From NCBI GenBank assembly GCA_019422065.1, contig JAHZEA010000008.1, positions 52,694 through 116,693 on the forward strand: DNA of 64,000 nucleotides. The letters are read 5' to 3'. This DNA comes from Lachnospiraceae bacterium. Lineage in GTDB: Bacteria; Bacillota; Clostridia; Lachnospirales; Anaerotignaceae. The position numbers and the translations under genes are program-made. How positions within the stretch are numbered: the stretch's first letter is position 1; every line of letters begins with the position of its first letter. The notes under the pieces are model-generated. The model saw only the letters and a list, made by a program, of their open reading frames with translations, did no database searches and was not told the origin of the DNA. This document shows, in pieces, positions 34,901 to 43,186 of this stretch.

Positions 34901-35828
34901 TTTGCGAAATTTCATTTTCAACAGCTGCATTGCCTGTTTTATCAGCAAGTGTATCTAAACTGTAAACTGTTTCATCAACGGATGTTACCTGCTTTGTATC
35001 AGCATCAACAGTTAAATCCATAACACCAACATTATAGAAATAATATCCTGCCTCTACAACAGGTACAAGCTTACCTTCGCTGTCGGGATAACTTTCATCA
35101 AGCACAATATGCTCATGGCCTGCAAATACGGCATCTATACCTTTTATATTTGATACAAAGCCTTCACAATCACTTTGATGAGTAATAGCAATTACTATGT
35201 CGCATTTTTCGGTATCTCTTAAATATTCTGCTGTTTCGGTAGCTTCTTTAGCTTCTTCTTGGAATTTTAATCCTTCTAAGTTTTCGGAAGGAGTAGAAGA
35301 ATAAAAAGCGTCATCAATTACACCTACAACACCAACTTTTAAGCTTGTTCCGTCATCGGCTGTAACATCTTTTACTAAATAATCATTATCAAAAAATTCT
35401 GTTCCGTCGGATTTTACCACATTGGAAGCAAGTATTTTAAATCCGCCTATTTCCTCAAGCTCTTTTAACTGTTCTGCTCCATAACTCCAGTCGTGATTGC
35501 CCGGTGTAACAGCGTCGTAGCCTACTGCCTTCATAAGCTGGGCAATGCTTCTGCCTTGCTCTATTGTGGCAAAAGCCTGACCATGGAAACTATCGCCAAT
35601 ATCAAGAACTAAGTCGGCGCCTTCGTTATCGATAATTTCTTTTAATACAGAAAAACCAAGTGTTCCGTTATCTGTTTCTGTATAGTATCCATGAATATCA
35701 TTTGTGTGAACTATTTGTATAGTTGCTGTTTTTTCTTGAGCAAAAGCGCTAAATGTTAAAGCTGACATGCTTAAAGAAAGTGCCAGTATAACAGATAGAC
35801 TTTTACGCAGAAAAGTTTTGTTTAACAT
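31962..35828 (-). CDS. Secreted fusion: 5'-nucleotidase, S-layer homology and M13 metallopeptidase domains
   Basis: The 1288-residue protein starts with a signal peptide (K-S-L-S-V-I-L-A-L-S-L-S-M-S-A ... A-F-A-Q, residues 1-30). Residues about 33-520 are a UshA-type nucleotidase: H-T-N-D-I-H-G, D-I-G-D-S-F-H-G and G-N-H-D-W metal motifs and a C-terminal specificity domain. Residues about 535-665 contain S-L-H-type repeats (T-R-G-E-V-A-Q-M-L, F-T-D-I-P-D-W-A, G-T-F-S-P-D-E), for wall attachment. Residues about 690-1288 are an M13/neprilysin peptidase with H-E-I-T-H near 1133 and the second zinc motif E-N-V-A-D near 1193. All three domains look intact. It likely scavenges nucleotides and peptides at the cell surface. 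Fusion of these two enzymes is unusual. Confidence 0.88.
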   Translation of the reverse strand: MLNKTFLRKSLSVILALSLSMSALTFSAFAQEKTATIQIVHTNDIHGYYTETDNGTLGFSVLKEIIDNEGADLVLDIGDSFHGQAFATIEQGRSIAQLMKAVGYDAVTPGNHDWSYGAEQLKELEEIGGFKILASNVVKSDGTEFFDNDYLVKDVTADDGTSLKVGVVGVIDDAFYSSTPSENLEGLKFQEEAKEATETAEYLRDTEKCDIVIAITHQSDCEGFVSNIKGIDAVFAGHEHIVLDESYPDSEGKLVPVVEAGYYFYNVGVMDLTVDADTKQVTSVDETVYSLDTLADKTGNAAVENEISQIENRQQDILAQTIGYANQVYPYSWEDIRISQQDIGKLVTESYIAQTGADIAFENAGGIRAGIDSGEITYQDIISISPYGNVIVTKKLTGKEIIDILNKSLAIGKECDDVYSIQKEAVLKGEDPYQYQWPDDSGSYIQFSGIEIETDENNSIVSAKVGQTAIDENKTYTVATNNYLSESEDYPALASAPLDKEYGTCEQALIAYISSTSAPEENTENTENITEKSDDEEATRGEVAQMLVIAADDYNPGVEITDILKGYNDGLLHEEQPVTRAEALVMLKRAFGEIPVPTGTNAILAYPSEEFTDIPDWAETELKDVFNAGIVTGTSEGTFSPDEHVTIGQMKLFISRMFALYGSNEKDDFYSTANKEYLENCEIKPGRLISGLTYDLSDTVMEQTEDIINEVLSSPHEKGTPEQKIADLYETVMDMDGRNKAGYEPLKPYLDLIDSAENIDDLISMQSVLKEETGTYSFMDFYLSVNYTDSTKTNLFFAISTPDMDKAFYSNADEDTKQLYFDFITDRLALLGDKSGVTAEEIFEFDKQLAEKQLSPEAQSDVDQINNAFTFDEIAALFPNVDMEKVLSATGLKKEDKIIISDVEITKEYAKLFNDSNIDVLKAKAKLELFNDFCGYLSQDFIDLMNQFNSDFYGVDGSYTIEEMANLAVQNNLSQYVGKIYAEKYFSPEAKADVTKMVEDIIAVYKNRIKNLDWMSDETKEQALKKLDTMGIKVGYPDTWESIVDNVEIKSVEEGGSYFSNKVALLKAVKDNMVANQGKPIDKTQWATPVFTVNAFYTPSYNDITFPAAFLQKPIYDPEKSYEYNLGSVGITIAHEITHAFDNNGAKYDENGNAANWWTEEDYASFVELCNKMAELYDGYEYAPGIAINGTLTLSENVADQGALSCVLEIASGLEDPDYKELYYSLARMFSFATTREFAEYVSNNDVHSFGRTRINPLISNSSEFYDTFGITEKDGMYISPEKRVKIW

Positions 35829-35877
35829 GTTTTACCTCCTTAATTTTAATTTACCATAACTTATTTATACAGGTTTT

Positions 35878-35907
35878 ATTATACAAAATATACAATATAG
35901 CAGTCAA
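35878..35907 (-). promoter_or_regulatory. Sigma-A-type promoter for the nucleotidase/peptidase gene
   Basis: On the minus strand TTGACT (35902-35907) and TATAAT (35878-35883) are 18 bases apart, about 50 bases upstream of the start codon at 35828, which has a GGAGG site. The rest of the 300-bp divergent gap is AT-rich without another clear element. Confidence 0.6.
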
Positions 35908-36129
35908 ACTATTTTGCAGTATGTTTATAATAAGAATTTTATTTTTATATCAATAAAGTTGAAAAACGAAATTTAATATAAAAGTTTTCGGCAAAAGTAA
36001 AATAATTCATTCAATGCTATTAGTTTATTAAATTTATTTTTAAACACACAGTATGTTTTTTGTTGTATTATGTTTAATAAAGAAGTTTTATAGCTAATTT
36101 ACAGCTGAAAATATGTAGGAGGCACTTAA

Positions 36130-37032
36130 ATGGAATTTAAACAACTGGAATTTTTTCTTATGTGTGTTGAATGCGGCAGCTTTGGAAAAGCTGCGGAACG
36201 TTTGTATACAACTCAGCCTAATGTAAGCAGGGTAATATATGCTCTTGAAAGTGAACTTGGAAGTAAAATTTTTGAGAGAACAAGCAGAGGCCTTAGGCTT
36301 ACAGATTACGGAAAATCAATATATAATTACGCTCTTAATGCTGTTAAAAATACAAATCTGATATTAGAAACAAACAGCAGTAATACTAAAAAAGCCCTGT
36401 ATGTTTCTACATATCAAAGTCACAGTTTGGCTATGCTCATTACAGATATTTATAAAGCAAATAATATAAGTATTGAGCATAGGCTGGGCAATGTGGAGGA
36501 AATAATTTCTCATGTTGAACAGGGCATTTCAGAAATAGGAATTATATGTATGTCGAACAGAATTTCAAATGCTTTTTTTAATAAAATCAATAAAAAGAAT
36601 ATAGTTTTTGTGCCTATAGCAAAGCTTAATGCCTGTATTTATATGGGTAAGGAAAACCCTTATTTTAATAGAGAGTATGTTGAGCTTAATGAAATTTCAA
36701 ATTTTAAATATGTAAAAAGAATTAACGACTTTTTTTCTATTGAAGATGAATTTAGGCACCTTAGTTTAGGTATTTTAGAGCCAGAAAATATTAAGTTTGA
36801 TGTTACAACAAACAGCGAGCATTTGGCAATGAGCCTGCTTATGAATACTGATATTGTTGATATAGGTATTGATTTTGATTATCCTAAGCATGATGAAAGA
36901 AAAATTAAAAAGCTTCCTATTAAAGGCGGAGATACATTGTTAACTATTGGTTATATTATTGAAAATGGCCGAGCTTTATCTGAATATGCCGATATTCTTG
37001 TTAAGTGCATAAAGCAGTGTGTTCAGTCATAA
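36130..37032 (+). CDS. LysR-family transcriptional regulator
   Basis: The 300-residue protein opens with the LysR winged helix-turn-helix (M-E-F-K-Q-L-E-F-F-L, S-F-G-K-A-A-E-R-L-Y-T-T-Q-P-N-V-S-R-V-I, L-E-S-E-L-G-S-K-I-F-E-R) over residues 1-62, followed by a periplasmic-binding-like effector domain. It is immediately upstream of, and co-directional with, the PLP-lyase, cyclodeaminase and symporter genes, so it probably regulates them in response to the amino acid they take up. Whether it is co-transcribed with them is uncertain because a promoter-like element follows it. AGGAGG precedes ATG 36130. Confidence 0.9.
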   Translation: MEFKQLEFFLMCVECGSFGKAAERLYTTQPNVSRVIYALESELGSKIFERTSRGLRLTDYGKSIYNYALNAVKNTNLILETNSSNTKKALYVSTYQSHSLAMLITDIYKANNISIEHRLGNVEEIISHVEQGISEIGIICMSNRISNAFFNKINKKNIVFVPIAKLNACIYMGKENPYFNREYVELNEISNFKYVKRINDFFSIEDEFRHLSLGILEPENIKFDVTTNSEHLAMSLLMNTDIVDIGIDFDYPKHDERKIKKLPIKGGDTLLTIGYIIENGRALSEYADILVKCIKQCVQS

Positions 37033-37067
37033 TAACGCGTTATGACTTTGCAATAATACATCCGCAT

Positions 37068-37096
37068 TTGTTGTTTTGCTCTATGTAAAATATAAT
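37068..37096 (+). promoter_or_regulatory. Predicted promoter for the PLP-lyase / cyclodeaminase / symporter genes
   Basis: TTGTTG (37068-37073) and TATAAT (37091-37096) are separated by 17 bases, 35 bases upstream of the ATG at 37132 in the gap after the LysR gene. This is the only good element in that gap. Confidence 0.5.
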
Positions 37097-37131
37097 ATTA
37101 TTAAGAATAAAACAGTTTGGAGGGATTTTAC

Positions 37132-38121
37132 ATGGAAAAAACAACAGTAACGTTGCAGGACATACGTGAAGCAGCAAAACGCATAAAGCCTTATGTTGTA
37201 AGGACACCTCTTTTAAGAGAAAAAACCATGGACAAAATTCTTGGCTGCAAGGTATATGTAAAGCCGGAAATGCTTCAGGTAACAGGCGCTTTTAAAATGA
37301 GAGGCGCTATGAATAAAATTCTTTCTTTAACTCAGGAAGAAAGAGACAGAGGCATAATTTGCAGTTCTTCTGGAAACCACAGCCAAGCCTGCGCCCTTGC
37401 CGGTCAGATAACAGGGACTCATGTTGTAGTTGTGCTTCCTGAAGATGCCCCAAAAATTAAAATAGAAAAATCAAAAGCTTTGGGTGCTGAAGTTGTGCTT
37501 GGACCAAGACTTTACGACGCAAGATGGGAAATGGTAGAAAAAATACAAAAGGAGCATGGCTATACTGTTGCTCATGGTTTTGAGGATTATATGGTAATGG
37601 CTGGACAAGGCACTATTGGTCTTGAAATACTTGAGGATTTGCCATATATCGATACTGTTCTTGTGCCTGTTGGCGGCGGTGGACTTATAGCAGGTGTTTC
37701 TACAGCCATAAAAGAGATTAACCCTAAAGTGCGCGTAATTGGTGTTCAGGCTAAAGCCAGCGACGGATATGTTAAAAGCCGTAAAGCGGGACACAGAGTA
37801 GAAGTAGAAAGCTTTCCAAGTTTAGCTGATGGTTTAGGATGCTGGAAGCCGGGAAAAAATCCTTATCCTATATGTGAAAAATATGTTGATGATTTTGTAT
37901 CTGTTACTGAGGAAGATATTAAAAAGGCTGTTAAAGTGGTGGCTAACGAAGCAAAGCTTATTGCAGAACCTTCATCATGTGTAGGTGTTGCTGCAATACT
38001 GGGAAAAGAAATAGAAGTAAAAGAAAATGAAAGAGTAGCTTTTGTGCTTACCTCAGGAAATTGGGATATAGACATGATTGGCAAGATATTAAATGATGAA
38101 GAAGTAACAGCAAAAAAATAA
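37132..38121 (+). CDS. Threonine/serine dehydratase-family PLP enzyme (copy 1)
   Basis: The 329-residue protein is a fold-type II PLP lyase, catabolic (TdcB/serine racemase) size without an ACT regulatory domain. Lys55 in V-T-G-A-F-K-M-R-G-A is the Schiff-base lysine; S-S-S-G-N-H-S-Q binds the substrate carboxylate, and V-G-G-G-G-L-I-A-G binds the PLP phosphate. It should deaminate threonine, serine or a hydroxylated amino acid such as threo-3-hydroxyaspartate. ATG 37132 follows GGAGGG by 7 bases; an in-frame TTG at 37117 overlaps that site. It shares plan with the gene at 39250. Confidence 0.85.
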   Translation: MEKTTVTLQDIREAAKRIKPYVVRTPLLREKTMDKILGCKVYVKPEMLQVTGAFKMRGAMNKILSLTQEERDRGIICSSSGNHSQACALAGQITGTHVVVVLPEDAPKIKIEKSKALGAEVVLGPRLYDARWEMVEKIQKEHGYTVAHGFEDYMVMAGQGTIGLEILEDLPYIDTVLVPVGGGGLIAGVSTAIKEINPKVRVIGVQAKASDGYVKSRKAGHRVEVESFPSLADGLGCWKPGKNPYPICEKYVDDFVSVTEEDIKKAVKVVANEAKLIAEPSSCVGVAAILGKEIEVKENERVAFVLTSGNWDIDMIGKILNDEEVTAKK

Positions 38122-38241
38122 TATCTTTTATACTTGAATGATTTAATATTACTTAAACTTTAATTATGGATAAAAGATATTAAACCCAACATTTTGTTAA
38201 TGTTAAATTACTATAATCATATATGAAAGACGGTGTTTGAA

Positions 38242-39243
38242 ATGAAGACTTTACTTATAAGCAAGGATGAAGCAGCAAGTGTAATTAATATTAAAGATGT
38301 AATACCCGCTGTTGAAAAAGGGTACATGATGTTTAATTCAGGAAAGGTAATACTGCCGCCGTATATGGGGCTGAATATTCCGGATTGCCCGGGCGGAATT
38401 GATTTTAAAGCGGGATATTGCGCTGAAAATGAGTTAATATCTCTTAAAGCATCATCCGGCGGTTTTGTTGATAATCCGGTAAAATATAATCTTCCGGCTA
38501 ATCTTGGCACAGTTCTGCTTTTTGATTCAAAAACATGCGCTCTTTTGTGCGTTATGGACGGAAGCCTTATTACTGGCTACAGAACAGGCGCCGCAGGTGC
38601 TGTATCAATTAAATATCTGGCAAGAAAAGATTCCCACGAGGTTGCTTCAATAGGTACAGGCAATCAGGCAAGAATGCAGCTTAGAGCAGCTGTTAATGTA
38701 GCTGATATAACAAAAATACATGCTTGGGACAGTATAGAAGAAAATGCCATAAAATTTAAAAACGATATTGAAAATGAGCTTAAAATTCCTGTTGTAATAG
38801 AAAGCAGTAAAAAAGAAGCTGTTGAGAAGGCTGATATTGTTATATCTACAACAAGGGGTAAGGGACCAGTAATAGAGGCCGACTGGGTTAAACCAGGAAC
38901 ACATATTGTAGCAGTGGGAACTGACGAAAAAGGCAAGCAGGAGTATGAGCCGGAAATATTTTTAAAAGCAACGGCTGTATGTGACTCTATAAAACAATGC
39001 GTTGAAAAAGGTGAGATACAGCATGCAATTAATAAAGGCTTTATTTCTCAAAGCGATATTTACGCAGAAATTGGTCAAATAGTAAGCGGCGAAAAAGAGG
39101 GCAGAACAAGTGATGAGCAGATAACCATTTTTGATACAACAGGTATGGCAATTCAGGACAATGTAATGGCCGAAATAATATATAAAAAGGCTTTGGAAAA
39201 CGGTTTGGGGACATACTTTGAATTTATAAAAGATTTGAGGTGA
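38242..39243 (+). CDS. Ornithine cyclodeaminase / mu-crystallin family protein
   Basis: The 333-residue protein is of the ornithine cyclodeaminase family: G-Y-R-T-G-A-A-G-A-V-S near residue 115, the NAD-binding V-A-S-I-G-T-G-N-Q-A-R-M-Q near residue 135, and V-A-V-G-T-D-E-K-G-K-Q-E in the C-terminal half. Members are cyclodeaminases, alanine or imino-acid reductases, and N-methyl amino acid enzymes. Lying between two PLP ammonia-lyases it probably acts on an imino or amino acid in the same route. ATG 38242 fits GAAAGACGG better than the GTG at 38233. True substrate cannot be told from sequence here. Confidence 0.8.
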   Translation: MKTLLISKDEAASVINIKDVIPAVEKGYMMFNSGKVILPPYMGLNIPDCPGGIDFKAGYCAENELISLKASSGGFVDNPVKYNLPANLGTVLLFDSKTCALLCVMDGSLITGYRTGAAGAVSIKYLARKDSHEVASIGTGNQARMQLRAAVNVADITKIHAWDSIEENAIKFKNDIENELKIPVVIESSKKEAVEKADIVISTTRGKGPVIEADWVKPGTHIVAVGTDEKGKQEYEPEIFLKATAVCDSIKQCVEKGEIQHAINKGFISQSDIYAEIGQIVSGEKEGRTSDEQITIFDTTGMAIQDNVMAEIIYKKALENGLGTYFEFIKDLR

Positions 39244-39249
39244 TTAAAA

Positions 39250-40218
39250 ATGAAAAAATACCCCGACATCAATGACATTTTGCAGGCAAAAGAAAGGATA
39301 GCTGGACATGTAAAGCATACACCTTTAATTAGGTGCGAAAAAATGGAAGATTTTTTTGGTTGTGAAATATATTTTAAACCTGAAAATCTGCAAATTACAG
39401 GCTCTTTTAAATTAAGAGGAGCTTTTAATAAGGCACTTTCAATGCCTGAAAGTGAGCTGTCAAAAGGTCTTGTTACTTCATCAGCCGGAAACCATGCACA
39501 AGGAGTAGCATATGCGGCCAGAGAGCTTGGCACAAAGGCTGTTATTGTAATTACATCTGCGGCGCCTGCAACAAAAATTGAAAGTACAAAGGCTCTTGGT
39601 GCAGAAGTAGTTCTTTCAGACGGAGACTCAGCGGCAAGGTGGAAAACGGTTTGCGAAATATCAGAAAAAAGAGGCTTTGTACCAGTACATGCTTCAGAGG
39701 ATACTTATGTTATTGCAGGTCAGGGGACTATTGGTATTGAAATATTGGAAGATTTAGATGATGTAGATACAATTATTATTCCAATTGGCGGCGGTGGACT
39801 TATAAGTGGTATAGCAACTGCAATTAAAGAAACTAAACCGTCTGTTAGGATAATAGGCGCGGAGCCTGAGGAAACAAAAAAATATTACGTAAGCAGAATA
39901 AATAAAAAGCCTACAACGCTTCCGCTTAAAAAAACTGTTGCTGATGGATTAATGGTAAGTATACCAGGTGATAATGCTTATCATATTATAGAAAAATATG
40001 TTGACGAAATAATACCTGTTAGTGAAGAAAACATTAAAAAAGGTATGAAAATGATTGCTAAAGACGCAAAACTTATTGTAGAGCCTTCTGCGGCAATATG
40101 TATAGGTGCGCTTTTAGAGAAAAAAACAAAAGTGCGCAGCGGTGAAAAAGTGTGTTGTGTACTTTCTGGTGGTAACTGGGATTTATTAGACATCTCAAAA
40201 GTATTTGCCGAAAACTGA
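39250..40218 (+). CDS. Threonine/serine dehydratase-family PLP enzyme (copy 2)
   Basis: The 322-residue protein is a clear paralogue of the one at 37132, with Lys54 in I-T-G-S-F-K-L-R-G-A, S-S-A-G-N-H-A-Q and I-G-G-G-G-L-I-S-G. Like it, no ACT domain is present, so it is a catabolic rather than IlvA-type enzyme. It starts 6 bases after the cyclodeaminase-like gene with AGGTGA upstream, indicating co-translation. Having two related lyases suggests they differ in substrate, for example one for threonine or serine and one for a 3-hydroxyaspartate-like or stereoisomeric compound. Confidence 0.85.
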   Translation: MKKYPDINDILQAKERIAGHVKHTPLIRCEKMEDFFGCEIYFKPENLQITGSFKLRGAFNKALSMPESELSKGLVTSSAGNHAQGVAYAARELGTKAVIVITSAAPATKIESTKALGAEVVLSDGDSAARWKTVCEISEKRGFVPVHASEDTYVIAGQGTIGIEILEDLDDVDTIIIPIGGGGLISGIATAIKETKPSVRIIGAEPEETKKYYVSRINKKPTTLPLKKTVADGLMVSIPGDNAYHIIEKYVDEIIPVSEENIKKGMKMIAKDAKLIVEPSAAICIGALLEKKTKVRSGEKVCCVLSGGNWDLLDISKVFAEN

Positions 40219-40298
40219 CACAAATTATTTTATACAGACATAAATTCGCTAATGAATATTTAATTGAAATTGTTATGTTTATTTTAGGAGGGGAATAA

Positions 40299-41735
40299 AT
40301 GATAGCTGATTTTCTTGTTTCTTTAGAGGGATTTATTTGGAGTATACCTTTTATAGCTTTTGTTATAATTTGTGGAATTTATTTTACAGTAAGAACTAAA
40401 TTTTTTACTGTTGTTCATTTTGGCCATATAATGAAGCACACTTTTATGGCAATGATAAGTCCAGAAGCCAAGGAAAAGAAAAAAGGTGGTATATCACCTT
40501 TTGAAGCAGCCTGCATAGCTATTGGTGGATGTGTAGGAGCGGGAAATCTTGGCGGTGTTGCAACATCAATAACAGTAGGCGGACCGGGAGCTGTTTTTTG
40601 GCTTTGGCTTTGGGCATTTTTAGGAATGATGGTTAAATGCGTTGAAGTTACACTTGGATGCTACTACAGAAATAAAGATGAAAACGGTAACTTTTCAGGT
40701 GGTACAATGTATTTTATGGAAAAAGGAATAGGTATTGAAAAGGGAATGAAAGGCGGTTTTGTGCTTGCTATGGTATTTGCTTTGGGATTCCTTTTCCAAT
40801 TTCTTCAGGGCTCGCAGGCTTATACAATTTCTGAGGTTATGAAAGAATCATTTGGTTTTGAAATGATTCCTGTTACAATTGTGTATGTTATTATTACAAT
40901 GTATATAATTTGGAAAGGACTTCCGGGAATTGCTAAATTTGCCACAAGATGCGTTCCTTTTATGTGCGTTGCCTTTGTTTTAGGCGGAGTAGGACTTATA
41001 ATTGCTAATATTTCGGTAGTGCCGTCTATGTTTGTTACTATATTCCACGATGCTTTTACAGGTACAGCAGCTGTAGGCGGTTTTGCCGGAGCAACTGTTT
41101 CAACTGTAATAAGCTCAGGTCTTTCAAGGTCAATAAATTCCAACGAAGCAGGACAGGGTTCTTCACCTCTTGTTCATGGTTCAGCTAACACAATTCATCC
41201 TGTAAGACAGGGTCTTTGGGGAGCTTTTGAAGTATTTATAGATACAATTGTTGTTTGCTCAGTTACAGCGCTTTCGATATTATGCACAGGTGTATGGGAC
41301 TCTGGAATACCGGGAGCTGCACTTACAATAGCAGCTTATGATACTCTCTATGGCACAGCAGGCAAAATATTTATAGGTATTATGACAATATTATTTGGTT
41401 TAACTACAACAGCAGGCTGGTTTGCTTATTACGCTGAGGTTATTAAATACATATTTAAAAACAACTTAAAGATGGCTAATACTCTTGTAAATTGCTTTAA
41501 GATAGTTTTCCCAATGATGAATATTATAGTTGTTGGATATATAGTAATATCCGGCAATGATGCTAAGCTTTTCTGGACAATAGTAAGTATTGTTCTTGCG
41601 CTTCCTGTGTTTACAAACCTTATAGGCTTGATTATATTAAGAAAAAAGTTTATGGAACTCTTTAATGATTATAAGGCTCGGTATATGGGTATAGGCGAAG
41701 TTAAAGAAAACTTTAAAATATTCTATGAAGACTGA
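40299..41735 (+). CDS. AGCS-family sodium:alanine (amino acid) symporter
   Basis: The 478-residue integral membrane protein has about 11 membrane segments and AGCS motifs: G-A-G-N-L-G-G-V-A-T-S-I-T-V-G-G-P-G-A and S-N-E-A-G-Q-G-S-S-P. It imports small neutral amino acids such as alanine, glycine or serine with sodium. It follows the second PLP lyase by 80 bases with AGGAGGGG before ATG, so it probably supplies substrate to that module. A bidirectional terminator lies about 250 bases downstream. Confidence 0.9.
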   Translation: MIADFLVSLEGFIWSIPFIAFVIICGIYFTVRTKFFTVVHFGHIMKHTFMAMISPEAKEKKKGGISPFEAACIAIGGCVGAGNLGGVATSITVGGPGAVFWLWLWAFLGMMVKCVEVTLGCYYRNKDENGNFSGGTMYFMEKGIGIEKGMKGGFVLAMVFALGFLFQFLQGSQAYTISEVMKESFGFEMIPVTIVYVIITMYIIWKGLPGIAKFATRCVPFMCVAFVLGGVGLIIANISVVPSMFVTIFHDAFTGTAAVGGFAGATVSTVISSGLSRSINSNEAGQGSSPLVHGSANTIHPVRQGLWGAFEVFIDTIVVCSVTALSILCTGVWDSGIPGAALTIAAYDTLYGTAGKIFIGIMTILFGLTTTAGWFAYYAEVIKYIFKNNLKMANTLVNCFKIVFPMMNIIVVGYIVISGNDAKLFWTIVSIVLALPVFTNLIGLIILRKKFMELFNDYKARYMGIGEVKENFKIFYED

Positions 41736-41986
41736 CATATTTTTGTAAAGAGAATTAATAGTTACAATCAATAGTAAAATTTAATTTATTAAACAAGGGG
41801 TTTGTAATAAAAGGTTTAATTATTAATTACTAAAAAAAATACAATGAATTAAATGATTTTTCATCTGTATTTTGTTTTATATATTATTTGTGGCTGTTAT
41901 TCCGCTTATAAACAATATGCTGGAATTAAATTATAAAGTTTTTAGTATCCAAGAATTATTTAAGTTAAGTCTGATTTATTTAATAC

Positions 41987-42018
41987 AAAAGGGTTAAAAC
42001 ATTTGTTTTAACCCTTTT
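41987..42018. terminator. Bidirectional intrinsic terminator
   Basis: A perfect 14-bp inverted repeat AAAAGGGTTAAAAC / GTTTTAACCCTTTT with a 4-base loop separates the convergent symporter gene and the minus-strand membrane protein gene. The remainder of the 41736-42082 gap is AT-rich with no further element seen. Confidence 0.85.
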
Positions 42019-42082
42019 AAACTTTAAATATAAATTTAAAAAATGTATTGTATGTATAAAAGTAATAGCCGAATTTTGCAAT

Positions 42083-43141
42083 TTAAAAGAAGTGAACTTT
42101 ATTGTTTTTTGACTGAATAAATATACTTAATTCATTAAGCTCGTTAAAATGTCTGCACATAAATTCAAGCTGGTATTTTTTGCCTGTACTTAATGTAATT
42201 ATTAAGCTTTTGGCAAGGCCGTAAGTTTTGCTGTATTTTATGCCGCGTACAGATTGTATTTGTTCATAAGGTATAATTGAAAGACTGCCGCCATGTCTTG
42301 CTATAAGGCATGATGAGAGCAAATGAACATCTCCCATAAACAGCTTGTAAACAGTATGCGGTTTATTAAAATCTGACTTAGTTAATGCTTTTTCATATTC
42401 TGAAAGTAAGTTAAAAGCTTTGATAAAGTTTCTCGTTCCTTTAGTAATCATTAAAATAAAAGACATTAAAAAAAGCAGCAGCGGTATTAAGTAAAGATAT
42501 GGCTTCAAATTGCCGTAAAAAACAAGATATGTCATTAAAAGCAGCATTAAAAAAGTGGTAGTAAATAATCTTTTTAACTCACGTGAGTAAAAAAACTGTA
42601 TAATGTTTAATTTGTTTGGATTGCTCCAAATTTTGCCTTCTTTTGGTTTGTATGGAGCAGAATTATTTTCTCTTTTAAAATAAAAATCATTTCCTTTTAT
42701 TAACCTGATTTTGCAATGCCTGCTTTGAATATCAAATGACACTTCATATGCAGCATTTGCTTCTGCACTAAATGAAAAAGTGTCGCTTTGAATTATGCCT
42801 TTTTTGCAATGTACTAATATATTAATGTTAGTTAAGCCGGGTAATGCATAAAATGCCAATACTTTATTTTGATTGCTAAAAAATGGGGCTTTAGTCCAAA
42901 AGGCTTGGCTGACTGTTCCTTTTGAACAGCTTATTTGAGCGTTTTTAATGTACTGATTTTCCGACAAAATATAAACAATGGCTGCATTAGGATTTTTAAT
43001 AATGAATTTATTTGTTTTAACTCTTTGACGGAAAATATCAATAGCAATAAGCAGAAATATAAGTATTGCTAATAACGCTAAAATTATTAATATTTCAGTA
43101 AATCCCAGCGGCTTATTTAAAAGCTCTTTAATATTAAGCAT
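42083..43141 (-). CDS. Uncharacterised membrane protein, 3 TM, PH-like C-terminal region
   Basis: The 352-residue protein has a TM at about 14-36, a soluble region (about 40-190) rich in strands, two close TM segments at about 200-245 (TTFLMLLLMTYLVFY and YLIPLLLFLMSFILM), and a soluble end whose strand pattern (L-S-I-I-P-Y-E-Q-I-Q-S-V-R-G-I, L-I-I-T-L-S-T-G-K-K-Y-Q-L-E-F) resembles bacterial PH domains. I do not recognise the family. It stands alone between the terminator and the IclR gene and reads in the same direction as the latter, 45 bases after it, so it may be co-transcribed with iclR. Confidence 0.6.
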   Translation of the reverse strand: MLNIKELLNKPLGFTEILIILALLAILIFLLIAIDIFRQRVKTNKFIIKNPNAAIVYILSENQYIKNAQISCSKGTVSQAFWTKAPFFSNQNKVLAFYALPGLTNINILVHCKKGIIQSDTFSFSAEANAAYEVSFDIQSRHCKIRLIKGNDFYFKRENNSAPYKPKEGKIWSNPNKLNIIQFFYSRELKRLFTTTFLMLLLMTYLVFYGNLKPYLYLIPLLLFLMSFILMITKGTRNFIKAFNLLSEYEKALTKSDFNKPHTVYKLFMGDVHLLSSCLIARHGGSLSIIPYEQIQSVRGIKYSKTYGLAKSLIITLSTGKKYQLEFMCRHFNELNELSIFIQSKNNKVHFF

Positions 43142-43186
43142 TAAATACCATACCTTTATTTATATTATTGATTTTTTGATTTTGTT

